64,000 nucleotides of DNA from Bermanella sp044597725 (lineage in GTDB: Bacteria > Pseudomonadota > Gammaproteobacteria > Pseudomonadales > Oceanobacteraceae). Where the stretch lies: assembly GCF_044597725.1 (NCBI RefSeq), contig NZ_CP139003.1, positions 2,356,001-2,420,000 on the forward strand, written 5' to 3'. This document shows, piece by piece, positions 55,109 to 64,000 of this stretch. The translations under genes were made by a program, and so were the position numbers. Positions within the stretch are counted from its first letter, which is position 1. Every line of letters begins with the position of its first letter. Under the pieces are notes generated by a model. It was not told the origin of the DNA. It was given only the letters and a program-made list of their open reading frames with translations, and did not search any database.

Positions 55109-58100
55109 ATGGATAGAAGTGCCGCATTTTCTCTTTTTATTGCAGGGTTGGCCGTTAGCTATAGTAGCCCGGCTATTACTGCACCCATTAATGCTAGCGA
55201 TGTCATCTCAGAAAACGGCAATACGACCACCGTTGATGTAAGCGATACTCTGCACTCTCACCTAGAATGGGATACGTTTAATATACCCGTAGGGAAGACA
55301 TTTGAATTTAAACAACAAGCAAGTAATTCTGTATCCGTCAATAATATCACCGGAAGCTCCACATCAACTATTGCTGGTGCTTTAAAAGCCAATGGTCATG
55401 TGTTTTTAATTAACCCAAACGGCTTTGTGTTTTCTAACGGTGCAAGTATTAGCACACAGGGTTTTTTAGCCTCTACTTTTGATTCTGATTTTGATTTAAC
55501 TGACAGCGAACCTACGCTATCACTGAGCGGTGGTAACAGTGGAAGCATAAAAATTGGAGAGCTATCAACCCAAACCGGTGAATATATTGCTTTTTATAGC
55601 CCTAAAATTAGCATTAATTCAGATGTTAAATTACAACATGAAAATGCAGTTTTTAGCACGCAAGATCATGATGGCACCATTACCCTACCCGGCTTAGATA
55701 TTGGCTTTGACGCAAGTTACATTGATGTTTCCTCGGTAGCCGATACTGGCATTGCATTTGGTGATGACGGCAAAATAACCAATACCCAAGAAAACGGTAC
55801 CATCACCCTAAATAGTAACTCCATTCAAAAACTATTTAATTCAAACATCACTGTTCCTGACAAACTTAGCGCTAACGATATTGCTTTGTTCTCAAAAAAT
55901 GCAATAGACGTAACGACCAATCAGAACTTCACTGATACGGGAATTAATAACGTTAGTATAAATACTACGTGTACCGGTACAGATAATTGCAACATTAATA
56001 TTGGAGGCACCATTACGGGTGGTCAGCTTGCGCTGACCTTAGATGCTAAGAACGGGACCGGGAACGTCACTTTAAATGACACAAACCAATCGCCTGATAG
56101 TCACCTAGGTAGCAGTACTGGCCTAAGCTCGACTTACTTCAATGCCGAAACCGTATATATGTCCGACAATATTACCATGTTAAATGATCTTACGTTCTCG
56201 GGTAATTTAGCGGTTTCTGAATCAAGTAACATCCGACTAAACGCAAACAATATTGATATAGGAAAAAAGATATCGGGTAAAAACACCAATCTCGAAATCA
56301 TAAGTGAATATTTCTCTGTTTCGGGTATCGGTGGTAGCAGCGAAAAAGTCGACAACATTACTATCTACTCTGACCATCTTGAACTAGAAGACGGTATTTT
56401 CTTCAACAATAGTTTTTTCTTAGGCTCCATAAATCCAAATACTGAACGAACACTTAAACTAACCGATAGCCTTGGTTTTTATGGCAACATTATTTCTCTA
56501 AACGGCTTAACGTTATCAGGAACTGAACCTTCACACATGTTAAACTTTGGAAAAAATGGTAGTGAATTTGAATCCATTATCTTTAACGACATAAAAACTA
56601 ATACTGACTTCAGCTTATCAAGTATCCGCTTTCACGCAAGTAACAGTGTTAGTTTGAGTGGCGAAATATCATCCAAAGGTGTTGGTTTTGCTGGTGGGGC
56701 AAACCTTATACTCGATTCAAACTTGACACTTAATGATCTGTATACGCTCGATTTATCCTCTACCGACATAACATCAACAAACAAATTACTAACGGTTTAC
56801 GGTATCAACGGCTCTACTGCATCACTAAAAAATGTCAATGATACAGGCATCCTATTCACTGGTTTTTCAAGTATTAATTTAACAGGTGATAACATCAGTT
56901 CTGGGTTTCAAGATATTAATCTTTCGGCTAACGATATCACTCTCGATGCATCCATCCTCAACAATGCGCTTACACTCTCTTCCACGTCGGGAAGCATTAA
57001 TATAGATAGTAATTTAACCGCTAACAATAATAACGTTATTTTTAATGCCAATACTGGGTCCCTTCTCTTAAACGGCATCAATAACGCTAAGAATATAAGG
57101 CTGAATTCTTCAGGCAAGGGGCACCAGTTAAACGGTTCTTATCATGCCAACGAAAGTTTTAATGCAACAAATTTAGGCGCTATTTCGAGCAACAGTGACT
57201 TTGCCATTAACGCACAAGTCATCGACGTAACAGGGAGCAATATTACAACACAAGGTAACATTAATATCACCGCAAACGATATAAGCCTTGGTCGGTTAAC
57301 TGGTAACAATATTACGGTGTCAGGTTCATCGCCAAGTTCGGCCTCTTTAAACCTAAGCGACAATATTACAGCCACGGGCAGTCTTGATTTTTATGTTGGC
57401 GAGATCTCACTGCTTGATGATCTTTTGCTAAAAGGAAATATTAACCTGCTCGATAAAAAGACCCTTAATGAAGACACCGGTATTTACACCTACGATGCAA
57501 ATGGTGAAACCGTTGCCACAGTAAACGGGACCTATAACCTAACCCTAGATGCTTCAAACGACGAAGCCTATTTATACAACTTTGGTAATAATGAGGCCCT
57601 CGCCTCTTTTACATTAAAAAATGATGGTGAAACCCGTAGAAATTTACATTTTGTGGGTCGCCCCAACATCGTTGGCTCGGCGGGTCTGTCGGTATTAGGT
57701 AAATGGCTATGGAGTGAAGCTGGCAAAATTAGATACGAAACGAATAACTACGACTTAAACTTATCGGGCGTGACCATCAATGCCGTTGGCGCTATCACGT
57801 TTAATACCGGCAGTGGCAACTTGAGCATAGGTGATGTGGGCAGCAATGGGCTGGTAACCGATTTAGTTATAGAAAAAGCCAATGCCGTATCTTTGTTTGG
57901 TGAATTACAGCTTACAGAACCGGCTAAAGGCTACAATTTTTCTAACGCCAACGCCGTTAATTTATATCACGATTTAACCATAGGCAGTGCCGATGCTTCG
58001 CGTATTGTGAATTTTGGTGATGCGACGTTAGATGGCACCCACAGCTTAACGTTATTTAGTGATGACATAACACTGGGTGAAATTGGCAGCAATATCGCCC

Positions 58101-58828
58101 TACAAAACCTTACTATTTTTAGCGAAGCCGATATTGAGCTTAACAATAATATCAATTTGGTGGGTAGCGCAAACATTAATGCCAACAGCCTAGCGTTAAA
58201 CGGTGATCTCTCAACCTCGGGGTTAGACATTAACATTAATACCGTGGCCGATTTAATTATGTCGAAAGATGCAAGCATCGAAACGGGCTTTGGTAATATT
58301 AATCTTTTATCAGAAACGGGTAATATTGGTTTAGGCGAACTAGTAGCCGATAAAAATGTTCATATTGAAGCATCAACAGGTTATATCTATAACGCCATTG
58401 ATGATTATTTAAGTAATGATAATACATCGGTTAACGTTACCAGTTCAGAGCTTACTCTGTTAGGTAAAACCAATATTGGAGAATCGGTAGCCAGCCCTAT
58501 TGTGATTGATATTGTTGATGGCGGCACTATTAATGCCGAATCGGATGGTAGGATTTACATTGCTAACCTTGCTAATGCCCCCACCAATAGCGAATCGCGT
58601 ATTTTTGATAGCGGTGCCAGCAATAACACCGCCGTGGTCGATGCTCACAACCAAATACGCATGTCTATGATGAGCAAATACGTTGCCCCCAGCTTTACTA
58701 ATACACTGGGTTTGATTGGGCACATTGATTGGCAAACACAGGAAGATGAACAGGTTAGCCGCATTAATAGCGTATTAGCGACACCTAACCTGTATTACTC
58801 TCGCGAAGGCTGGCGCTTGGGGTATTAA
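55109..58828 (+). CDS. Filamentous-haemagglutinin-type exoprotein (TpsA, two-partner secretion)
   Basis: A 1239-residue secreted protein. A signal peptide (to about 24, ending PAITA) precedes the TPS/haemagglutinin activity domain with AGALKANGHVFLINPNGFVF (about 90-109); the usual motif is NPNGI. The remainder is rich in Asn, Ser, Thr and Gly with short hydrophobic strands (NITVSG, LNLSDNITATG, INTVADLIMSKD), the signature of a right-handed beta-helix. No Cys-rich or nuclease toxin end and no pretoxin motif is visible; it ends NLYYSREGWRLGY. It therefore looks like an adhesin and not a CdiA. The TpsB outer-membrane transporter it needs is not in this window. Confidence 0.85.
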   Translation: MDRSAAFSLFIAGLAVSYSSPAITAPINASDVISENGNTTTVDVSDTLHSHLEWDTFNIPVGKTFEFKQQASNSVSVNNITGSSTSTIAGALKANGHVFLINPNGFVFSNGASISTQGFLASTFDSDFDLTDSEPTLSLSGGNSGSIKIGELSTQTGEYIAFYSPKISINSDVKLQHENAVFSTQDHDGTITLPGLDIGFDASYIDVSSVADTGIAFGDDGKITNTQENGTITLNSNSIQKLFNSNITVPDKLSANDIALFSKNAIDVTTNQNFTDTGINNVSINTTCTGTDNCNINIGGTITGGQLALTLDAKNGTGNVTLNDTNQSPDSHLGSSTGLSSTYFNAETVYMSDNITMLNDLTFSGNLAVSESSNIRLNANNIDIGKKISGKNTNLEIISEYFSVSGIGGSSEKVDNITIYSDHLELEDGIFFNNSFFLGSINPNTERTLKLTDSLGFYGNIISLNGLTLSGTEPSHMLNFGKNGSEFESIIFNDIKTNTDFSLSSIRFHASNSVSLSGEISSKGVGFAGGANLILDSNLTLNDLYTLDLSSTDITSTNKLLTVYGINGSTASLKNVNDTGILFTGFSSINLTGDNISSGFQDINLSANDITLDASILNNALTLSSTSGSINIDSNLTANNNNVIFNANTGSLLLNGINNAKNIRLNSSGKGHQLNGSYHANESFNATNLGAISSNSDFAINAQVIDVTGSNITTQGNINITANDISLGRLTGNNITVSGSSPSSASLNLSDNITATGSLDFYVGEISLLDDLLLKGNINLLDKKTLNEDTGIYTYDANGETVATVNGTYNLTLDASNDEAYLYNFGNNEALASFTLKNDGETRRNLHFVGRPNIVGSAGLSVLGKWLWSEAGKIRYETNNYDLNLSGVTINAVGAITFNTGSGNLSIGDVGSNGLVTDLVIEKANAVSLFGELQLTEPAKGYNFSNANAVNLYHDLTIGSADASRIVNFGDATLDGTHSLTLFSDDITLGEIGSNIALQNLTIFSEADIELNNNINLVGSANINANSLALNGDLSTSGLDININTVADLIMSKDASIETGFGNINLLSETGNIGLGELVADKNVHIEASTGYIYNAIDDYLSNDNTSVNVTSSELTLLGKTNIGESVASPIVIDIVDGGTINAESDGRIYIANLANAPTNSESRIFDSGASNNTAVVDAHNQIRMSMMSKYVAPSFTNTLGLIGHIDWQTQEDEQVSRINSVLATPNLYYSREGWRLGY

Positions 58829-58833
58829 ACGAA

Positions 58834-58866
58834 AAAACCCGAGAGCTTTCGTTCTCGGGTTTTGAT
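58834..58866 (+). terminator. Intrinsic terminator after the TpsA gene
   Basis: An 11-base stem AAAACCCGAGA / TCTCGGGTTTT with an 8-base loop, starting 6 bases after the stop codon and flanked by A and T runs. Confidence 0.85.
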
Positions 58867-58871
58867 ATTAA

Positions 58872-58959
58872 TGGCGGTGAGGGAGGGATTCGAACCCTCG
58901 ATACGTTACCGTATACACACTTTCCAGGCGTGCTCCTTCGGCCACTCGGACACCTCACC
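58872..58959 (-). tRNA. tRNA-Ser (GGA)
   Basis: An 88-base gene with encoded CCA. The acceptor stem pairs GGTGAGG with CCTCACC, followed by G and CCA. The anticodon loop CTGGAAA gives anticodon GGA. A long variable arm and GGTTCGAATCC T-arm confirm a serine tRNA. It faces the TpsA gene. Confidence 0.95.
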
Positions 58960-59070
58960 TTATTCTAAATTTTACGGTTCTTGAGAAATATCTATACCCG
59001 AGACAACGCCCGCTATGCGTGCTCGTTACCGACATAAAATGCTGTCGTTCTCTACGGCTTCGCCTCCGAG

Positions 59071-59091
59071 TCGGCCTCGGGACACCTCACC
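59071..59091 (-). repeat. Fragment of the tRNA-Ser 5' end
   Basis: On the minus strand GGTGAGGTGTCC (59080-59091) repeats the first 12 bases of the tRNA-Ser gene 110 bases away. The next bases, CGAGGCCGA, resemble the tRNA's CGAGTGGCCGA with a small gap. The rest of the tRNA is absent. The surrounding 58960-59147 contains no gene. Confidence 0.5.
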
Positions 59092-59147
59092 AAATGTGCC
59101 GCGTATTATACCTAGGCGTGTCTTGGGTGCAACTAATTGATTGATTT

Positions 59148-59705
59148 TTAAGGCTTAATCCCGTTTGTTACGTATTCAGCGGTTGTGGTTTCTGGGGCGG
59201 TTAAGGGTGCCGCTGCGGTGCCTATGTAGATAAAGCCGACGATTTGACCGTTGTTTGGTACGCCAAAGGCTTTTTCGATGTGTGGGTGATATGCCATTTC
59301 ACCTGTACGCCATATGGAGGCGTAGCCTAGTGAGCTGATGGCGATTTGCATGTTCTGGATAGCCGCGCCTACGGCGAGTACCTGTTCTTGCTGGGGTATT
59401 TTGGGGTTTTCAAAGGGGTGGCAGCTTGCCACTATCATCATGGGGGCTCGCTGGGGCATATTGCGACACTTTTCCACTTTTACCTCAGGCTGTTCGTCTT
59501 TTTGCACTGCTTCGGCAAATAGCTCTCCCAACTCTTTTAACTGCTCGCCCTGCAAAATATGAAAACGCCATGGCTTTAATCGGCCATGGTCTGGGGCTCT
59601 TAGAGCACATTTTAAAATTTGCTCTAATTCTTCTTGATTAGGTGCTGGCGCCATTAGTTTGGGGGATGAGGCTCTGTTTTGCAGAAGTTCGATCACCTTA
59701 TTCAC
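59148..59705 (-). CDS. Nitroreductase family protein (YdjA-like)
   Basis: A 185-residue FMN oxidoreductase. The opening RRAS-type FMN-binding segment is QNRASSPKLMAP. ALRAPDHGRLKPWRFHIL (about 33-50) and the C-terminal GYASIWRTGEMAY and GQIVGFIYIGTA blocks match the short YdjA subgroup. It acts as an NAD(P)H-dependent reductase of nitro compounds or quinones; physiological substrate unknown. It stands alone and divergent from the cyclase gene. Confidence 0.88.
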   Translation of the reverse strand: MNKVIELLQNRASSPKLMAPAPNQEELEQILKCALRAPDHGRLKPWRFHILQGEQLKELGELFAEAVQKDEQPEVKVEKCRNMPQRAPMMIVASCHPFENPKIPQQEQVLAVGAAIQNMQIAISSLGYASIWRTGEMAYHPHIEKAFGVPNNGQIVGFIYIGTAAAPLTAPETTTAEYVTNGIKP

Positions 59706-59845
59706 TTATCACCTATCTATCTTTACGTTAATTGAGCTATGTCTATCAATGAACCTTGCGCTAGTATTCAAGTACAGGTTAAATAGTCAGCCGTTTTGGT
59801 TTATTAATTACTTATTGCAGTTGCAAAGAATTATCATTTATATAC

Positions 59846-61228
59846 ATGCTAAATACCAGTGCCGAACCTCATACCGCTCCGCTCTATGAATTTTATTCAC
59901 GTAGCGTGGCCTTTATTGCCGCCGCAGCCACCGTTATTCTGGGGCAACACTTAGGCCTTTGGTCCGACTATTACGGGTCTGTTTTGGTTTTGTGCGCGGT
60001 TTATCCTGTTACCGCTTTCTTTATTGGTCGGGCTTTACCGGTTAAGTTTCAACCCCTGCGTCGCCCTACTTTGCTGGTTTTTGATAGTTTTTTAACCGGC
60101 TGTTTTATGGCTTACATGAACTTCGCCATTATCCCTTCGGTTTTATTTGCCATTTTGGTTAACACTTCGATTATCACTCTGGGCAGCTTTTCGCTTTGGT
60201 TTGGTTGTTTAATTGCCATGACAGGTGGTGCGTATTTTGGTTATTTTGCGTTTAGCCCACCCATTATTTTGGATGTTCACCCATCCATTGAGATGGCTGC
60301 TCTTATTGGTACGGCTGCTCACTTGGCGGTAACAGCGTTTTATTCTGCTAAGCAAACGGCACAGCTAGCGGTGTTGCATACCAAGCTCTCAATTGAACAA
60401 AAACGTCAGCAAAATTTATCTCATAAAGTAGCGAAATATATTTCGCCGCAAATATGGGAATCTATATTCTCGGGCAATAAAGAAGTACGTCTTGAGACCC
60501 AGCGTAAAAAGCTGGTGGTATTTTTCTCGGATATCAAGGGCTTTACCGCTCTCTCGGAACAAATTGAGTCGGAGGCTCTTACCGAGCTTTTAAACAACTA
60601 TTTGACCGAGATGACCAATATTGCCCTTAAATACGGCGGCACCATTGATAAGTACATTGGTGATAGCATCATGGTGTTTTTTGGCGACCCTAAAACCCAA
60701 GGTGCTAAAAAAGACACTTTGGCTTGTGTGGCCATGGCTATTGAAATGCGCAAACATATGAAAGTACTGCGCCAAAAGTGGCGCGCTCAAGGCGTGCAAA
60801 CACCACTAGAAATTCGTATGGGCATTAATACCGGGTATTGCACAGTGGGGAATTTTGGTACCGAAAGCCGTATGGATTACACCATTATTGGTAAAGAAGT
60901 AAACATGGCAAGCCGCCTCGAAAGCGCCGCGGATGCTGGTGAAATTCTACTCTCTCACGAGTCGTATGCGCTGGTGCAAGATAAAATTATTTGCCGCGAA
61001 AAAGGCACTATTTCGGCAAAAGGATTTTCGCGCCCCGTTCCGGTTTATGAGGTAGTAGACTTCCGTCATAACTTGGGGCAGAAAGCGACCTTTATCGAGC
61101 ACGATTTACCCGGCTTTTCTATGTATATTGATACCAATCGAATCAATAATTACGACCGCGCTAAGATTGCCAAATCATTGGAAATTGCTGCTAATAAAAT
61201 TAAGTCCGAAGCCAAGATGAAAGGTTAA
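59846..61228 (+). CDS. Class III adenylate/guanylate cyclase with MASE2-like membrane domain
   Basis: A 460-residue enzyme. Residues about 10-170 hold five or six membrane segments starting FYSRSVAFIAAAATVILG, resembling the MASE2 sensor domain. A coiled linker (KLSIEQKRQQNLSHKVAKYI) leads to the cyclase domain: metal Asp in FFSDIKGFT (about 229) and YIGDSIMVFFG (about 271), and DYTIIGKEVNMASRLE carrying the transition-state Asn and Arg. The domain looks active. The Lys in SDIKGF and Asp in DYT favour ATP, so cAMP is the likely product, but this is not proven. First of three genes, the next starting 3 bases later. Confidence 0.88.
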   Translation: MLNTSAEPHTAPLYEFYSRSVAFIAAAATVILGQHLGLWSDYYGSVLVLCAVYPVTAFFIGRALPVKFQPLRRPTLLVFDSFLTGCFMAYMNFAIIPSVLFAILVNTSIITLGSFSLWFGCLIAMTGGAYFGYFAFSPPIILDVHPSIEMAALIGTAAHLAVTAFYSAKQTAQLAVLHTKLSIEQKRQQNLSHKVAKYISPQIWESIFSGNKEVRLETQRKKLVVFFSDIKGFTALSEQIESEALTELLNNYLTEMTNIALKYGGTIDKYIGDSIMVFFGDPKTQGAKKDTLACVAMAIEMRKHMKVLRQKWRAQGVQTPLEIRMGINTGYCTVGNFGTESRMDYTIIGKEVNMASRLESAADAGEILLSHESYALVQDKIICREKGTISAKGFSRPVPVYEVVDFRHNLGQKATFIEHDLPGFSMYIDTNRINNYDRAKIAKSLEIAANKIKSEAKMKG

Positions 61229-61231
61229 ATC

Positions 61232-61834
61232 ATGCTTGCACGAAAGCATCTCGCCAAAGGGTTTATGCTGTTATTAGCAGTCTGGTTAGTCGTATTATTT
61301 TTGTTAGTCAGTTATTTTCAAGATCAGTACGTTAAAGCATTTACTCATGATTCGCCTGAATTTTTAGACGCCGACTTTAGCGAACAATGGCTAAACCAGC
61401 TTACGCCATTATTACCCGCTAAGAGCACTCAATTACGGATTATTCAGCTTTGGGTACCCGAATGTTTGTGCAATCGGTTTGCCCGCCCTCATGCCGCGCA
61501 AACAGTCGCTATGGCTAAACAAAAAGGCATTGAACACATAACGCTTATACCCAAAGAATATGAGAACCAACTAGCCAAACTACAGCAACTCAACCCAGAT
61601 TCTCAAATCATGACTATTCCCCGCAACGCCCTTGCCAGCTGGCCTAACAGCCCGTCTACTATGCTACAGGGGCCACTAGAGCAGCTATTGTATTTTGGCC
61701 CCTTGGGCTATGGCGCGTTTTGCAGCCAACCCAACACATCTGAACTGGCTACCCAAATACGTGCCGCTGAAAACAATCAATTTCGGCCGTTTTTTAATGT
61801 CATTGGTCAGGGGTGTTTTTGTCCATTTGCGTAA
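61232..61834 (+). CDS. DUF6436-type membrane-anchored thioredoxin-like protein
   Basis: A 200-residue protein with one N-terminal helix (GFMLLLAVWLVVLFLLVSYF) and a periplasmic part. The segment VPECLCNRFARPHA (about 84-97) has Cys-x-Cys at the place of a thioredoxin CxxC, and a second Cys pair CFC lies near the end (GQGCFCPFA). The family has no settled function. It lies between the cyclase and the HD-GYP gene, which suggests a redox-linked input to signalling, but that is inference. Confidence 0.65.
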   Translation: MLARKHLAKGFMLLLAVWLVVLFLLVSYFQDQYVKAFTHDSPEFLDADFSEQWLNQLTPLLPAKSTQLRIIQLWVPECLCNRFARPHAAQTVAMAKQKGIEHITLIPKEYENQLAKLQQLNPDSQIMTIPRNALASWPNSPSTMLQGPLEQLLYFGPLGYGAFCSQPNTSELATQIRAAENNQFRPFFNVIGQGCFCPFA

Positions 61835-61897
61835 TATTTACCCTTGTTTAAATTTTGAACTAGGCTTATAGAATCCATTAGCAACTATCTGTAAGCC

Positions 61898-64000
61898 ATG
61901 TTACAGCAAAACTATCAAGCATTGGTGTCGATTGGCCGCAGCCTTATGAGCGAGCGCAATATCAGCAAGTTGTGCGAGCTGATATTGGACGAAGCCCAGG
62001 CGTTAACGGGCGCCGATGGTGGCACTCTCTATTTGGTTGATGGGCAACCCGCTAAGCAACTGAAATTTGCCATTGTGCACAATACCAGCCTTGATATTCG
62101 CTTGGCCGCCAGCAATGGCGATTCTATTTTTCCTCCTGTGCCCTTATTCGATGAACAAGGCGCAGCTAACAATCATCATATTGCTGCCCACACCGCCCAT
62201 GCTAAAACCCTGATCAACATTGAGGATGCCTATAGCAGCACCGAGCTGGATTTTTCGGGCACAAAAGCTTTTGATAACCAACACAATTATCGTACCCAGT
62301 CGGTTTTAGCTGTACCGCTGCTCAACGATGTTAATCAACTGGTGGGAATGATGCAGTTGATTAACGCCCAAGACAGCAATGGAAACATTATTCCCTTTTC
62401 AACCGAGATAGAGCCTTTAGTTCTGTCCCTTGCCATGTACGCGGCAACCGCAATTGAAAACCGCAAAATCAGTGATGGTCAGCGCGCGTTACTTATAGAG
62501 TTGGCTGCCACTACCAACACAGAGGAAATTATCGAGCGTATCTTAGATGAGTCTATGAAGCTTACCTATGCCGAAGGCGGTACTCTGTATCTAATGAATA
62601 AGGCGGAAGGACAAAACTCTGGCTTAAAGTTTGAAATTATAAAGAATGAAAAACTCGATATTTATATGGGCGGTCAATATGGCGTCGATATCCCTTTTGC
62701 TGATATTCCTTTGTATCAAGAAGATGGTACAGAGAACGATCATAATGTTGCGGCTCATACGGCGAATACTCAAGATATTATTAATATTGAAGATGTATAT
62801 ACCAACGAAGCATTCGACTTTTCAGGGACACGTGAATTCGATAAGCAAACCCAATATCGCACAAAAAGCGTGCTGACATTCCCTTTACTTAATCATCGCG
62901 CCGAAGTTATTGGTGTACTGCAACTTTTAAATGCCCGCTCACCCGACACGGCCGAGGTGATTCCTTTTCATGATCGTTATGTGCCGCTGTTAAGAGGTTT
63001 GGCTTTGTATGCCGCCATTGCGCTAAACAATCAGATCTTAGTGCAAGATTTAAAAGACCTGCTAGACGCGTTTGTTAAAACCATTGCTAAAGCCATTGAT
63101 GCAAAAAGCCCTCATACATCGGGTCATTGCCAAAGAGTACCATTATTGATGGAGCTTATTGCTGAGGCAGCCTGTGAAGATAAAACCTTATTCAATGATT
63201 TTGAACTTACCGCTGAAGAGTGGTACGAATTAAGAGTAAGCGCTTGGATGCACGACTGTGGCAAACTTGCCACCCCAGATAGCGTTTTAGAAAAATCTAC
63301 TAAATTGCATAGAATGCGCGATGGCATTGAAGCCATTGAGGCACGTTTTGCGGCGTTAAAATTTTCTAAAAACGTGCAGTATTTGCAAAACTGCGCGCTT
63401 CATCCCGAGCAAAAACAACATTTAACCGAAGAATACGAGGCCGCCATTCAATTACTGGAAAGCGATTTAGAATTTGTGCGCACCAGCAATAAAGGCGGCG
63501 AGTTTATGGCAGAAGAAAATAAACAACGTATTCGTGAAATTGCAAAGTATCAATGGCCCGATGCCAATGAAGAATGGCACCCTATGCTTAGCGAGGATGA
63601 AGTTTATAATTTATGTATTGAACGGGGTACGCTATCGCAAGAAGAAAGGCAAATTATAAACGACCATATGAAAGTCACTATTGATATGTTGGAAGGCTTA
63701 CCCTTCCCTAAACAATTACAACGGGTTCCCGAGTACGCAGGAGGCCATCACGAAAAAATGAACGGCTCAGGCTTCCCTAGAGGGCTTACTCGTGAGCAAA
63801 TGTCGGTACCTGCACGCATGATGGCAGTGGCCGATATTTTTGAGGCTTTAACAGCCAAAGATAGGCCCTATAAAGACCCTATGAAAATCAGTACGTCTCT
63901 GAACATTATGCGTAAAATGGTCGATGATCAGCACATCGACCCTGATATTTATCAGCTATTTGTGACATCCAAGGTATGGGAAAAATACGCTAAACGTATT
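61898..64000 (+). CDS. Double-GAF HD-GYP phosphodiesterase, 3' end outside window
   Basis: An open frame from ATG at 61898 that fills the window to its last base (701 codons seen). Two GAF domains in tandem (about 1-185 and 190-370) are clearly duplicates: NHHIAAHTAHAKTLINIEDA versus NVAAHTANTQDIINIEDV, each followed by an FSGT and a YRT-SVL block. An HD-GYP domain follows: AIDAKSPHTSGHCQRV near 397, MHDCGK near 451 and HHEKMNGSGFPRGL near 617, GYP being replaced by GFP. A long insert lies between the HDCGK and HHE motifs. HD-GYP proteins hydrolyse c-di-GMP; GAF domains often bind cyclic nucleotides, so the adjacent cyclase could feed it. The start has a weak ribosome binding site. Confidence 0.88.
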   Translation, partial: MLQQNYQALVSIGRSLMSERNISKLCELILDEAQALTGADGGTLYLVDGQPAKQLKFAIVHNTSLDIRLAASNGDSIFPPVPLFDEQGAANNHHIAAHTAHAKTLINIEDAYSSTELDFSGTKAFDNQHNYRTQSVLAVPLLNDVNQLVGMMQLINAQDSNGNIIPFSTEIEPLVLSLAMYAATAIENRKISDGQRALLIELAATTNTEEIIERILDESMKLTYAEGGTLYLMNKAEGQNSGLKFEIIKNEKLDIYMGGQYGVDIPFADIPLYQEDGTENDHNVAAHTANTQDIINIEDVYTNEAFDFSGTREFDKQTQYRTKSVLTFPLLNHRAEVIGVLQLLNARSPDTAEVIPFHDRYVPLLRGLALYAAIALNNQILVQDLKDLLDAFVKTIAKAIDAKSPHTSGHCQRVPLLMELIAEAACEDKTLFNDFELTAEEWYELRVSAWMHDCGKLATPDSVLEKSTKLHRMRDGIEAIEARFAALKFSKNVQYLQNCALHPEQKQHLTEEYEAAIQLLESDLEFVRTSNKGGEFMAEENKQRIREIAKYQWPDANEEWHPMLSEDEVYNLCIERGTLSQEERQIINDHMKVTIDMLEGLPFPKQLQRVPEYAGGHHEKMNGSGFPRGLTREQMSVPARMMAVADIFEALTAKDRPYKDPMKISTSLNIMRKMVDDQHIDPDIYQLFVTSKVWEKYAKRI

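Noticed and set aside
37878..58828. Whole block as an integrative island in tRNA-Ser
   Set aside because: No integrase or transposase and no second copy of the tRNA 3' end could be found at the left side, so an att-bounded island is not supported.
55109..58828. CdiA-type contact-dependent inhibition toxin
   Set aside because: No pretoxin VENN-like motif, no nuclease-like C-terminus and no small immunity gene downstream; a tRNA follows directly.

Overview
The window reads as a chromosome segment of a mesophilic, probably marine gammaproteobacterium. The gene order dcd, mrp/apbC divergent from metG, then rnfABCDGE-nth is the arrangement known from Pseudomonadales and related Cellvibrionales/Oceanospirillales. 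A TonB-dependent receptor, a class III cyclase, c-di-GMP enzymes and very large surface proteins fit that group. I cannot name the genus from sequence alone.

Layout. 1-4.1 kb: a thiamine-salvage operon (outer-membrane receptor, small thiamine-binding protein, PnuC/PnuT-type permease, thiamine-kinase-like enzyme). 4.1-5.9 kb: a hipBA toxin-antitoxin pair with visible operator-like repeats. 6-10.2 kb: a YhhN membrane enzyme, a diguanylate cyclase whose upstream partner (a Tat-exported, polyamine-type binding protein) has lost its 3' half, a LysE exporter and dcd. 10.3-22.6 kb: housekeeping core (tmcA, hicBA, mrp, metG, complete rnf operon, nth). 22.7-27 kb: gloA, then folE2, a two-domain 6-pyruvoyl-tetrahydropterin synthase homologue, a hisI-type gene and a small basic protein, facing a Cu/Zn-efflux-type permease. 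27-30.8 kb: methionine synthase encoded as two cistrons. 30.9-34.8 kb: an AraC regulator divergent from a Baeyer-Villiger-type monooxygenase, an HSL-family esterase and a DUF3301 protein.

34.8-58.8 kb is the accessory part. It opens with a decayed RND efflux operon carrying a nonsense codon, a frameshift and several internal deletions. A four-gene minus-strand cassette follows: a protein with a VgrG-tail-like beta domain, a LysM/peptidoglycan-binding protein, a 1260-residue protein with late hydrophobic helices, and an exported leucine-rich-repeat protein. It looks like a type VI-type or related contact-dependent effector module and is the best candidate here for an undescribed system. Next come an FG-GAP/TSP3 lipoprotein, a DUF1566 protein and a 2250-residue Calx-beta lipoprotein. 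Divergent from these is a 1239-residue haemagglutinin-type TpsA exoprotein. A tRNA-Ser(GGA) gene closes the region.

59-64 kb: a nitroreductase, then a signalling run of MASE2-like adenylate/guanylate cyclase, DUF6436 protein and a double-GAF HD-GYP phosphodiesterase that runs off the right edge.
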